Shown: positions 1 to 5,867 of the stretch, in pieces
Position numbering within the stretch: position 1 is the first letter of the stretch
Layout: each line of letters opens with the position of its first letter
Assembly (NCBI GenBank): GCA_028701815.1
Contig: JAQVPY010000141.1
Coordinates: 1-5,867 of the forward strand
Reading direction: 5' to 3'
Origin: Bacteroidales bacterium
Lineage (GTDB): Bacteria > Bacteroidota > Bacteroidia > Bacteroidales > BM520
DNA length: 5,867 nucleotides
Program-made: the position numbers and the translations under genes
The notes under the pieces: generated by a model
The model's database searches: none
Seen by the model: only the letters and a program-made list of their open reading frames with translations
Told to the model about the DNA's origin: nothing

Positions 1-1116
1 GCGTTTCCTGCCGCACTGTTTATCAGGAAGTTCTCCTATAAATCAGGCATCCTTTTAGGATTGGGCTTATATGCTCTTGGGGCATTGCTGTTTATTCCCG
101 CCGCAGCCATTGGAGTATACTATCCGTTTTTGATTGCTTATTTCATATTAACCTGCGGCTTATCTTTTTTAGAAACGAGTGCAAACCCGTATATTCTTTC
201 TATGGGCAGCGAAGAGACGTCCACACGAAGATTAAATCTCGCGCAGGCCTTCAATCCCATAGGTTCTCTTATGGGCATGTTCGTGGCAATGAAATTTATC
301 CAGGCAAGATTAAATCCCATGACCACTGCTGAAAGAGCATCTCTGACCGATGCTGAGTTTGATGCCATTAAACAAAGTGACCTTGGCATTTTAATTACCC
401 CATACATAGTTGTAGGTTTTGTAGTGTTAGCACTTTTTGTCATCATCCTTTGTGCCAAGATGCCTAAAAATGCAGACAAAGACCATTCTCTTCACCTCGG
501 GAAGGCTTTAAGCAGAATCTTCTCCATACCCAATTACAGAGAAGGTGTCATAGCGCAGTTTTTCTATGTAGGGGTACAGATCATGTGCTGGACCTTTATC
601 ATCCAATACGGAACAAGAATTTTTGTCGGTGAAGGGATGGCAGAACTTGATGCAGAAGTTTTGTCACAAAAATACAACATCGTCGCGATGGCGTTATTTT
701 GTGTCAGCCGCTTTATATGCACCTTCTTATTAAAATATTTCCGCCCGGGCAAATTATTATCAACCCTCGCCATCGTCGGCGGCATACTAATATGCGGCGT
801 AATCGGATTTCAAAACCGTTACGGTCTCTACTGTTTAGTCGGCGTCTCCGCATGTATGTCGCTTATGTTCCCGACTATTTACGGCATCGCCTTAAAGGGC
901 TTGGGCGAAGATGCAAAATTCGGCGCGGCCGGACTGATCATGGCCATTCTCGGCGGATCTGTTATGCCACCTTTACAGGCTCTAATCATTGACAAAGGTG
1001 TCATTGCAGGACTTCCTGCTGTAAACATATCCTTTATATTACCGTTTATCTGTTTTATAATAATCACACTTTACGGTTTCAGAACTGAAAAAAGAACAAA
1101 ACCATTAATATCATGA
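1..1116 (+). CDS. Sugar:H+ symporter, FucP/FHS family of the major facilitator superfamily (5'-partial)
   Basis: This is an inner-membrane permease that imports a sugar with a proton. The frame is open from base 1, so the gene starts upstream of the window; 371 residues are visible, against about 430 for the family, so the first one or two helices are missing. Visible family marks are the LETSANP motif (visible residues 57-63; its Glu58 corresponds to the essential Glu135 of E. coli FucP), RLNLAQAFNPIGS shortly after it, AQFFYVGVQIMCW in the second half, and a late FPTIYGIALKGLG stretch. Hydrophobic helices fill the rest, with a longer polar loop in the middle. The stop codon overlaps the start of the lipoprotein gene by 4 bp. 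The family includes transporters for fucose, glucose/galactose and N-acetylglucosamine (NagP). The nearby GH89 gene makes GlcNAc a candidate, but the sequence alone does not fix the substrate. The family call is secure. Confidence 0.93.
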   Translation, partial: AFPAALFIRKFSYKSGILLGLGLYALGALLFIPAAAIGVYYPFLIAYFILTCGLSFLETSANPYILSMGSEETSTRRLNLAQAFNPIGSLMGMFVAMKFIQARLNPMTTAERASLTDAEFDAIKQSDLGILITPYIVVGFVVLALFVIILCAKMPKNADKDHSLHLGKALSRIFSIPNYREGVIAQFFYVGVQIMCWTFIIQYGTRIFVGEGMAELDAEVLSQKYNIVAMALFCVSRFICTFLLKYFRPGKLLSTLAIVGGILICGVIGFQNRYGLYCLVGVSACMSLMFPTIYGIALKGLGEDAKFGAAGLIMAILGGSVMPPLQALIIDKGVIAGLPAVNISFILPFICFIIITLYGFRTEKRTKPLIS

Positions 1117-1478
1117 AAAAGATCTCACGAATTCTTGCCCTCCTTCTAATAGTAATATTTGCCGCATCATGTACGGGTAACACCACGTTTTCAATAAAAA
1201 ACGCGTCGAGTTACAAGATTTCAGACATCATCTGCTATACATACGACTCAAGTGAACATGAATGTGAGGAGATTGAAATACCCTCCATAACAGCCGGCGG
1301 AAGCTCAAGCGTTTATATGGTCACCGGAACAGCCGCTAAGGTAATGGTTTCATTCAAATTTTACATTGAGGAGACAGAAACTTTCACAGAGAGATACTAT
1401 ACAATCGATAAATTCGTTTTATGGGAAGGAGAAAATACTGTAATCACAATTGACGATAACACTTACGTACACATCTGA
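1113..1478 (+). CDS. Small lipoprotein of unknown function
   Basis: The 121-residue product starts with a typical lipoprotein signal: Lys2-Lys3, a hydrophobic stretch (residues 7-16), then the lipobox AASC, with Cys20 as the predicted lipidated residue. The residues after the cysteine (TGNT) lack the acidic run that sends many Bacteroidota lipoproteins to the cell surface, so an envelope location facing the periplasm is more likely; that is inference. The mature part (about 100 residues) alternates Ser/Thr-rich and hydrophobic strands and looks all-beta, perhaps one immunoglobulin-like or similar sandwich. I do not recognise the family. The start is well fixed: ATG overlaps the permease stop as ATGA, and the signal peptide begins there. 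The acetyltransferase gene follows after 2 bp. This tight packing suggests co-transcription and translational coupling with the permease, but does not reveal a function. Confidence 0.85.
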   Translation: MKKISRILALLLIVIFAASCTGNTTFSIKNASSYKISDIICYTYDSSEHECEEIEIPSITAGGSSSVYMVTGTAAKVMVSFKFYIEETETFTERYYTIDKFVLWEGENTVITIDDNTYVHI

Positions 1479-1480
1479 CT

Positions 1481-2056
1481 ATGAAACGGATTAAAATAGA
1501 TGACACCAATGATAGACTTTTTGTATGGGCATGGAATCTGTACAAAAAGTCGTTTCCGCCGGAAGAACGCCGTCAGCTTCAAGTGCAACGTTCGGCTATG
1601 GCTACCGCGAAACAATATATCTTTGAAGTTATTATCGACGATAACTCTGCACCTATAGGGCTCTTTTTATGGTGGAAATTTGAAGACATGCGATATATAG
1701 AACATTTCGCAATAGCCCCTGAATTTCGCAATCAGGGTTACGGAAAAGAAATAATGGCGTCATTTATCACCGAATCTAACTCGCCGGTAGCCCTCGAAGT
1801 AGAAATACCTTCCGACGAAATTAAACCCCGCCGTATCAATTTCTACAAACGACTCGGGTTTATCATCAACAAGGCAGAATACTTTCAACCGCCTTATAAA
1901 GTAAACGGACAGCCGGTTAAAATGCTTTTAGCAACATATCCACGGCCATATACTGCAGACGATATAAATATCTTCTGCAAGAAATATCACCATATCATTC
2001 ACAGATCTGTCATTGACGAAAGACTTTATAAGCGATTCAGCTATAGGACGCAATAG
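1481..2056 (+). CDS. GNAT-family N-acetyltransferase
   Basis: This is a soluble cytoplasmic enzyme expected to move an acetyl group from acetyl-CoA to an amine; the acceptor is unknown. Of the 191 residues, about 45-130 form the GNAT core. The strand YIEHFAIAP (72-80) leads into the acetyl-CoA pyrophosphate-binding loop RNQGYG (83-88), matching the family pattern R/Q-x-x-G-x-G/A. LEVEIP (105-110) is the next core strand, and RRINFYKRLGF (117-127) is the usual C-terminal helix-turn. The N-terminal segment with SFPPEERR (24-31) and the later YFQPPYK (134-140) recall a GNAT subfamily I associate with Bacteroidales. The gene starts 2 bp after the lipoprotein stop, so it is probably part of the same transcript. 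It ends in TAG-TAA-TAG, three in-frame stops in a row. No sequence sign shows that it acts on the sugar handled by neighbouring genes. Confidence 0.9.
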   Translation: MKRIKIDDTNDRLFVWAWNLYKKSFPPEERRQLQVQRSAMATAKQYIFEVIIDDNSAPIGLFLWWKFEDMRYIEHFAIAPEFRNQGYGKEIMASFITESNSPVALEVEIPSDEIKPRRINFYKRLGFIINKAEYFQPPYKVNGQPVKMLLATYPRPYTADDINIFCKKYHHIIHRSVIDERLYKRFSYRTQ

Positions 2057-2063
2057 TAATAGC

Positions 2064-2105
2064 AATTAACAATTAACGAATAACAATTAACGAATAACAA
2101 TTAAG
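2064..2105 (+). repeat. Six tandem 7-bp units, AATTAAC / GAATAAC
   Basis: The units run AATTAAC, AATTAAC, GAATAAC, AATTAAC, GAATAAC, AATTAAG with no gaps, so the middle is two copies of a 14-bp unit (2071-2084 and 2085-2098). The array starts 7 bp after the acetyltransferase stop and ends 5 bp before the ATG of the next gene, filling most of the gap. Each AATTAAC unit has TAA on both strands, and 7 is not a multiple of 3, so stops fall in every reading frame. I believe similar AATTAAC-rich repeats are common between genes in Bacteroidales, but cannot check that here. Confidence 0.85.
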
Positions 2106-2110
2106 AATTT

Positions 2111-2440
2111 ATGATAACAAATCTTACAAAAACTGAATTAAAGTTGTTCACGATGATTTACGTGGCAAATATTGATGGAAACTTCTGCAAAGAGGAGTTG
2201 GAACATATTTTATCCGAATTTGAAGACAGCAGCAATGAAAAAGTGAAAAAGACATATTCCAAACACTCAGATATAGAATGCTGCGAGATTATCAAACAGG
2301 GCATAAAGGAGTATTATACAAAGCCTGACGACAGAAAGCACTTTCTGGATGAAGTCCGCGAGGTTCTCTTCTCCGATGGTAAGTATAAAGGCTCGGAGAT
2401 GATTTTGATGAAAAAGCTGGCAACGATAGTAAATCAGTAA
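2111..2440 (+). CDS. Small TerB-like helical protein
   Basis: The 109-residue product has no signal peptide or membrane segment and looks all-helical, acidic and cytoplasmic. It has two similar halves: an early helix running into ANIDGNFCKEEL (19-30), and a late VLFSDGKYKGSEMILMKKL (85-103). The repeated pattern of a helix, Asp-Gly, a short stretch and Glu, then a second helix is what TerB/DjlA-type (tellurite-resistance-like) domains show, where the acidic residues can bind metal. The similarity is to the pattern, not a close match, and small stand-alone TerB-like proteins in Bacteroidota mostly have no known role. The start ATG follows directly after the heptad repeat, with A/T-rich sequence and no Shine-Dalgarno. 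No promoter is obvious, so it may be read through from the acetyltransferase or have its own weak promoter. It meets the minus-strand acyltransferase gene tail to tail, 28 bp apart. Confidence 0.7.
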   Translation: MITNLTKTELKLFTMIYVANIDGNFCKEELEHILSEFEDSSNEKVKKTYSKHSDIECCEIIKQGIKEYYTKPDDRKHFLDEVREVLFSDGKYKGSEMILMKKLATIVNQ

Positions 2441-2468
2441 TTACGCCGATACGCTCTTACGAACCAAG

Positions 2469-3566
2469 TTATAACTTTAAGTATATCTTTTTTCTATATA
2501 GAGGAAAGGTGGCGGCCCAACAGATGACAACCACTGTGATTCCCCATAATGCTGCCCGTAACGGCGTAGTCGTTAGCGGAGCAAACAAAAATGCATCAAG
2601 CCAGGTGCTAACATGATAAATTTGTCCGTTTGCCGTAAAAGAGAACATCCGGTTAAATATGATTATCAACTCGGAAAGTATATACGTAAATAATGCGTTG
2701 GTGCCGAAAACCAGAAAAAATGGTGTCCATCTTTTCCGCTCATTTACATCGATAACCCAAAATATTATAGCCCACAACAATATCGCCCATCCACAGGTGT
2801 AAAGGACAAAAGAGCTGCTCCAGACAGGTTTGTTGATTGGAAAGACAAGATTCCACAAAAGACCAGACAGGATCAAGACGACACCGAGAAGACCGGTACG
2901 ATACGGCACACGATATTTTTGATGGTCTTTGAGTAAAAACAACGGTGTCATGTAGCCAATGAGCGCATTACATATTGCCGGAAGAGAACTCATCATCCCT
3001 TCAGGATCAAAGGGAATACCATATCCGGTGTAAAGATGTTTTTCTCCAAAAAGGAATCTGTCGACTACCAATACTATGTTGTTTTCAAGGGTACAACCGA
3101 ATATGAGCATCAGTATCCGGTAGCATAGGAGTATGCAGACAGTTATTAAGACAATACGTTTGGGTGATTTCAGCCATAGTACAAGAAAAAAGGTAGCCAC
3201 ATAAACGATGGCAATGCGCTGCAACACGCCTAAGATACGCCATGATGACGGGTCGCCATTGAAAGGAAATATGTTTAAAATAAACCCTGTAAGAAATATC
3301 AACGCCCCCCTTTTTAATATTTTGAATGTCAGCTTTTTATTTAGCTCATAATTATGTTTTTTTGCCACAAAACAAATGGAGGCGCCTACAATAAATAGAA
3401 AAAACGGAAACACTAAATCGGCAACAGTACAACCGTTCCAAGAGGAATGAGCTAAAAATTTATACTTCGGTCCCTCACCTTGGACGTTGACCATAATCAT
3501 CCCTATTACCGTCAGCCCGCGCAAGACATCTAACGATATAAATCGTTTCGCAACAGTTGCAGTCAT
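2469..3566 (-). CDS. Membrane acyltransferase of the HGSNAT/NagX family (DUF5009; heparan-alpha-glucosaminide N-acetyltransferase-like)
   Basis: Animal HGSNAT moves an acetyl group from cytosolic acetyl-CoA through the membrane to terminal alpha-glucosamine of heparan sulfate; bacterial relatives (NagX, DUF5009) are mostly uncharacterised. The 365 residues fit the bacterial family length and contain about ten hydrophobic helices. Family marks in order are SLDVLRGLTV (11-20), HSSWNGCTVADLVFPFF (40-56), WRILGVLQRIA (109-119), FDPEG (186-190), KPVWSSSFVLYTCGWA (246-261) and FGTNALFTYI (287-296). His40, three residues before WNG, aligns with the histidine implicated in acetyl transfer in the human enzyme. 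The first ATG puts the RFISLDVLRG start at the usual distance from the N-terminus. The gene begins 16 bp after the GH89 stop on the same strand with no terminator between, so the two are probably one operon. Family membership is strong; heparan or glucosamine activity is inferred from human HGSNAT and from the GH89 neighbour. Confidence 0.9.
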   Translation of the reverse strand: MTATVAKRFISLDVLRGLTVIGMIMVNVQGEGPKYKFLAHSSWNGCTVADLVFPFFLFIVGASICFVAKKHNYELNKKLTFKILKRGALIFLTGFILNIFPFNGDPSSWRILGVLQRIAIVYVATFFLVLWLKSPKRIVLITVCILLCYRILMLIFGCTLENNIVLVVDRFLFGEKHLYTGYGIPFDPEGMMSSLPAICNALIGYMTPLFLLKDHQKYRVPYRTGLLGVVLILSGLLWNLVFPINKPVWSSSFVLYTCGWAILLWAIIFWVIDVNERKRWTPFFLVFGTNALFTYILSELIIIFNRMFSFTANGQIYHVSTWLDAFLFAPLTTTPLRAALWGITVVVICWAATFPLYRKKIYLKL

Positions 3567-3582
3567 AATAGCATAGATTTAA

Positions 3583-5745
3583 TTAGTCTGCAAAAATAGA
3601 GTCAATATCTTCCGCACGTTTCAAGAGCTCAAGACATGATGACAACACATTATTATAAGGCTGCGGTTCTGACAATCCGTGCTGCTGTTCCACCCAGTAG
3701 AGTTCCCACGCGGGGAAGTTGCATTCCGTGCCGGCATGCCTGTTTGCAAAATAATATTGCCAGCGTGGCAAATAATAGTCTCTAATCAAGCCCGACCATA
3801 TACGGGCGGAGTAATCGTCCACCGGCGGTCCCCAAACGGTAACGATCCTTCTGGCGTTACGTTCATAATAATCCTTCAATTCAGGGGTATCGCCGTGCTT
3901 TCGTGCATAACCCAGCCAATTTTCCAAACGCAGCACAGGGTGTGAGCATAAAATACGGTCGGTTGCCGTAGCGAGGTATTCGAACTCCGATTCGAGACGG
4001 GCAGACTTGTTAAGATCGTTACAGTTGCAGATAGAATCGACAATAACGTCCATCTTTGCGCCGAGATACTGAGCGGTCATTTCGACCATATCTATTACAA
4101 AGAGCGGAGAGTTTTTGAGATCGGGGATAGCTTTGGCGAGACTTTCTATACCGGAATAGAAGTCGCTGTTAGCATTAATAGAGCCTTTACACACCGTACC
4201 AGGGCGGAATTGCCAGCTATAACGCGGGTGGTCGGTAAAAGAGCCATACACGGAATTAAGCATACCCTTCCAGTAGTTTTTAACATAATCGTTAGTATGT
4301 CCGTAGCGACAAGCAGAATAATTATCGAGCCATGCAGTAAGGTCAATTTCTTTATTGGTCCATCCCGCGTCGCAGATAAGTTCATAAACCGCTTCATTGT
4401 TTTCGAGTCCTTCCGGAGCCATACCATAACCGGTCATCTTCCCTTTATTCGGGGAATTGAGGGCATCGAGGCGTCCGTTGGCATAAAAATCAAGGATTCC
4501 TGTCATTCCTGTTTTTCCGCCCATATTTGGTATCACACTGTAGACCCATTCCTTATTGAACATACCCTCATAGTAATTCCAGTTGGTTTCTGTTTTCCAA
4601 AAGCATTTATTATAGTCCACAGCCAAGTCGAGGAGCAGCATTTTGTCGTCAGGGACTTCACTAAGCAGAGCCTGCAAAGTCTTAAAGTCCCAGATATCGC
4701 GTTGATAGCCGAACATCCATCCCTGCATCACCCATACAGCGTCCGGATTTGCAGCTTTTATGGAATTATACACCTCTTTTCCGTAGTTGGCGAGCAAAGT
4801 ATAGCGACTCGAATCGTCTTTTGGAGGAAACGGTATATCCATTTCATTGAAGCTGTCGATGATATAATAACCGTTTTTACCGAACTCTTTTTCCCATTCT
4901 TCAATAAACATTTGACCTATCCGTTGAAATAGAGGGTTATCCGGAGAGATCATCCAATTATGAAATGCGCCGCCGCACCATGAGGTCTCAAGAAGTACAA
5001 GGTCCGGAAACAGGCGCTGCATTGTTTGGGGGACGAAACCGGCAAAGGCGGGGCAGACAGGTTTCATGCCGAGGGCTTTCATGCGTTCGAGAATCTTATG
5101 TTGTAATATAACCTGATCTTTGTGCCATGATGACGGTAGCGGTCCGTCTACGCCGCTGATATTTCCCATGCGCATCCACGGGAAGTGTGCAGGACCAACG
5201 AAATACGCCGCTATTTCCTCATCGGTAAGTCCGAGTTTTTTCCACACGCGGGCAGAGATAGCCTCATTCGCAACTAAGGCGAGCGGCATATCAACGCCGT
5301 GGAGTGCCATCCAGTCAATTTCTTTTTCCCAGCGCGACCAGTCCCAATAAGGCATAGTATATCCGAATGTAACCACATTAAAATAATAATGATGTTTAAA
5401 AGGCGACACAACCGTCTTGGGCGCTTCGTCTTCGAGTTCCTTCGGCAATTCGCATCTATTGCCTGTCCACGAACAGATACCCATTTCGTGTGTTCTCACG
5501 AAGTCGTAATATCCGCGGCACAGGGACACCGGACTGCTGCCCTTCACAGTCAGTTTCCCATCTCTTACCGAAGTCTCGAACAAGTCGCAGCCATCAATTC
5601 TCTCAAGGGAGAGTGAGAGTTCCGGAGCATTACCGTCATTAGTAAAGCGTTTAATAACCGCTGCTGCTTCTTGGGCGGATTGTGAAAAGCATTTAGTCGT
5701 GCACAAGAGAATCAGCAACGACAGCAGTAGCATCATATTCTTCAT
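3583..5745 (-). CDS. Secreted alpha-N-acetylglucosaminidase, GH89 (NAGLU family)
   Basis: The enzyme removes terminal alpha-linked GlcNAc, from heparan sulfate in animals and from GlcNAc-alpha-1,4-Gal mucin caps for some bacterial members. The 720 residues open with a signal peptide (1-21, likely cut at CFS|QS); neither Cys15 nor Cys19 has a proper lipobox, so a soluble periplasmic product is expected. The three NAGLU parts are the small N-terminal domain (about 25-110), the TIM barrel (about 115-450) and the helical C-terminal domain (about 455-715). Barrel motifs matching human NAGLU include WEKEIDWMALHGV (139-151), RMGNISGVDGPLPSSW (192-207), PAFAGFVP (232-239), DSFNEM (297-302) and QGWMFGYQ (341-348). 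Glu301 (FNEM) and Glu445 (MAPEG) align with the acid/base Glu316 and nucleophile Glu446 of human NAGLU, so the enzyme looks intact and active. The acyltransferase gene follows after 16 bp. No T9SS tail or carbohydrate-binding module is visible. Confidence 0.96.
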   Translation of the reverse strand: MKNMMLLLSLLILLCTTKCFSQSAQEAAAVIKRFTNDGNAPELSLSLERIDGCDLFETSVRDGKLTVKGSSPVSLCRGYYDFVRTHEMGICSWTGNRCELPKELEDEAPKTVVSPFKHHYYFNVVTFGYTMPYWDWSRWEKEIDWMALHGVDMPLALVANEAISARVWKKLGLTDEEIAAYFVGPAHFPWMRMGNISGVDGPLPSSWHKDQVILQHKILERMKALGMKPVCPAFAGFVPQTMQRLFPDLVLLETSWCGGAFHNWMISPDNPLFQRIGQMFIEEWEKEFGKNGYYIIDSFNEMDIPFPPKDDSSRYTLLANYGKEVYNSIKAANPDAVWVMQGWMFGYQRDIWDFKTLQALLSEVPDDKMLLLDLAVDYNKCFWKTETNWNYYEGMFNKEWVYSVIPNMGGKTGMTGILDFYANGRLDALNSPNKGKMTGYGMAPEGLENNEAVYELICDAGWTNKEIDLTAWLDNYSACRYGHTNDYVKNYWKGMLNSVYGSFTDHPRYSWQFRPGTVCKGSINANSDFYSGIESLAKAIPDLKNSPLFVIDMVEMTAQYLGAKMDVIVDSICNCNDLNKSARLESEFEYLATATDRILCSHPVLRLENWLGYARKHGDTPELKDYYERNARRIVTVWGPPVDDYSARIWSGLIRDYYLPRWQYYFANRHAGTECNFPAWELYWVEQQHGLSEPQPYNNVLSSCLELLKRAEDIDSIFAD

Positions 5746-5767
5746 AATAGATTACAATAACAAAAGT

Positions 5768-5775
5768 CAAAGATA
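5768..5775 (-). promoter_or_regulatory. Predicted -7 promoter element for the GH89-acyltransferase operon
   Basis: The minus strand reads TATCTTTG, an exact match to the Bacteroidota -7 consensus TAnnTTTG. It would start transcription about 6 bases downstream, leaving a leader of roughly 15-17 nt before the GH89 ATG at 5745. The spot where a -33 TTG would be expected (about 5794-5798) lies inside the terminator hairpin and has no good match, so the promoter is probably weak or activator-dependent. It is called from the motif and position only. Confidence 0.6.
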
Positions 5776-5777
5776 GC

Positions 5778-5803
5778 AAAAAAAGAGGTATTATAATACC
5801 TCT
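5778..5803 (-). terminator. Intrinsic terminator of the upstream minus-strand gene
   Basis: Positions 5784-5803 are a perfect 20-bp palindrome (AGAGGTATTA and its complement). Transcribed on the minus strand it can fold into an 8-bp stem with a TATA loop, and it runs straight into seven T residues (5784 to 5778). It starts at the base right after the stop codon of the partial gene at the window edge, as expected for that gene's terminator. Being a perfect palindrome over the -33 region of the next promoter, it could also be an operator; the T-tract on one side and the adjoining stop codon favour termination. Confidence 0.75.
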
Positions 5804-5866
5804 CTACCGGATTTTCACAACCTTTCGGTTAATTATTCCATCGGTAGTGGTTATTCTAATGATATA
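5804..5866 (-). CDS. C-terminal end of a probable T9SS-secreted protein (partial)
   Basis: A minus-strand frame is open from the window edge for 20 codons and ends in TAG at 5804-5806. The residues run YIIRITTTDG then IINRKVVKIR. They match the last two strands of a type A T9SS C-terminal sorting domain, whose usual ending is (G)-x-Y-I-[VI]-[RK]-[VI] followed by a turn with Gly and a final stretch with K-[VI]-[VI] near the C-terminus. Such tails direct proteins through the outer membrane and are removed during export, leaving the cargo on the surface or released. The terminator beginning at the base after the stop supports a real gene end. The cargo itself lies outside the window and cannot be named. 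The call rests on 20 residues, so the coding end is likelier than the exact domain name. Confidence 0.6.
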   Translation of the reverse strand, partial: YIIRITTTDGIINRKVVKIR

Positions 5867-5867
5867 C

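Noticed and set aside
61..63. TTG at 61 as a start codon for the permease.
   Set aside because: The frame is open back to base 1 and the preceding 20 residues (FPAALFIRKFSYKSGILL) fit the FucP family, so the true start lies upstream of the window.
138..479. A 113-codon minus-strand frame inside the permease gene.
   Set aside because: The plus strand encodes the conserved LETSANP and RLNLAQAFNP motifs here; the antisense translation is unrecognisable and has no start context.
699..992. A 97-codon plus-strand frame, very rich in arginine, inside the permease gene in another frame.
   Set aside because: The arginine-rich translation is what an out-of-frame reading of this region gives; the permease frame runs through with conserved residues.
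2466..2477. A perfect 12-bp palindrome, AAGTTATAACTT, over the stop of the acyltransferase gene in the gap between convergent genes; considered as a two-way terminator.
   Set aside because: The arms are short and A/T-rich, leave no stable stem once a loop is allowed, and no T-tract follows on either strand. The 28-bp convergent gap therefore has no terminator I can support.
4210..4932. A 240-codon open frame on the plus strand, opposite the GH89 gene.
   Set aside because: The opposite strand carries the conserved GH89 barrel and both catalytic glutamates over this stretch. The plus-strand translation shows no recognisable domain, signal or promoter, so it is a shadow frame.
5120..5616. Two overlapping plus-strand frames (76 and 105 codons) opposite the start of the GH89 gene.
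   Set aside because: They overlap each other and lie wholly inside the GH89 coding sequence; their translations have no family features.
5784..5803. The palindrome as half of an insertion-sequence end or a recombination site.
   Set aside because: No transposase, flanking duplication or second copy is visible, and its place between a stop codon and a T-tract is fully explained by a terminator.

Overview
This window looks like a member of the Bacteroidota, most likely order Bacteroidales. Four things point there: a TAnnTTTG-type -7 promoter element, absence of clear Shine-Dalgarno sequences, A/T-rich leaders, and a fragment resembling the C-terminal sorting tail of type IX secretion (T9SS) cargo. 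The proteins also look like families common in gut Bacteroidales. This placement is inferred from style and families, not from a marker gene.

Left part, plus strand (1-2440). The window opens inside a sugar:H+ symporter of the FucP/FHS family, whose first ~60-70 residues lie outside. A 121-residue lipoprotein of unknown function overlaps it by 4 bp (ATGA). A GNAT acetyltransferase follows after 2 bp, so these three genes look like one translationally coupled transcript. The acetyltransferase ends in three consecutive in-frame stop codons. A tandem 7-bp repeat (AATTAAC/GAATAAC) then leads straight into a small helical protein resembling TerB.

Right part, minus strand (2469-5866). A secreted alpha-N-acetylglucosaminidase (GH89, NAGLU family) is followed 16 bp later by a multi-pass membrane acyltransferase of the HGSNAT/NagX (DUF5009) family. 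The two probably form an operon, read convergently toward the left-hand genes. Just upstream, the window edge cuts the last 20 codons of another minus-strand gene. Its stop codon abuts a hairpin terminator, whose T-tract almost touches the -7 element of the GH89 promoter.

How the genes may work together. GH89 should release terminal alpha-GlcNAc from glycans in the cell envelope. The HGSNAT-like protein could acetylate terminal alpha-glucosamine across the inner membrane, making it a GH89 substrate. These are the two consecutive steps of lysosomal heparan sulfate breakdown in animals (deficient in Sanfilippo types C and B). The FucP-family permease could import the released sugar. The enzyme pairing rests on strong family recognition; the substrate and the link to the permease are inference.
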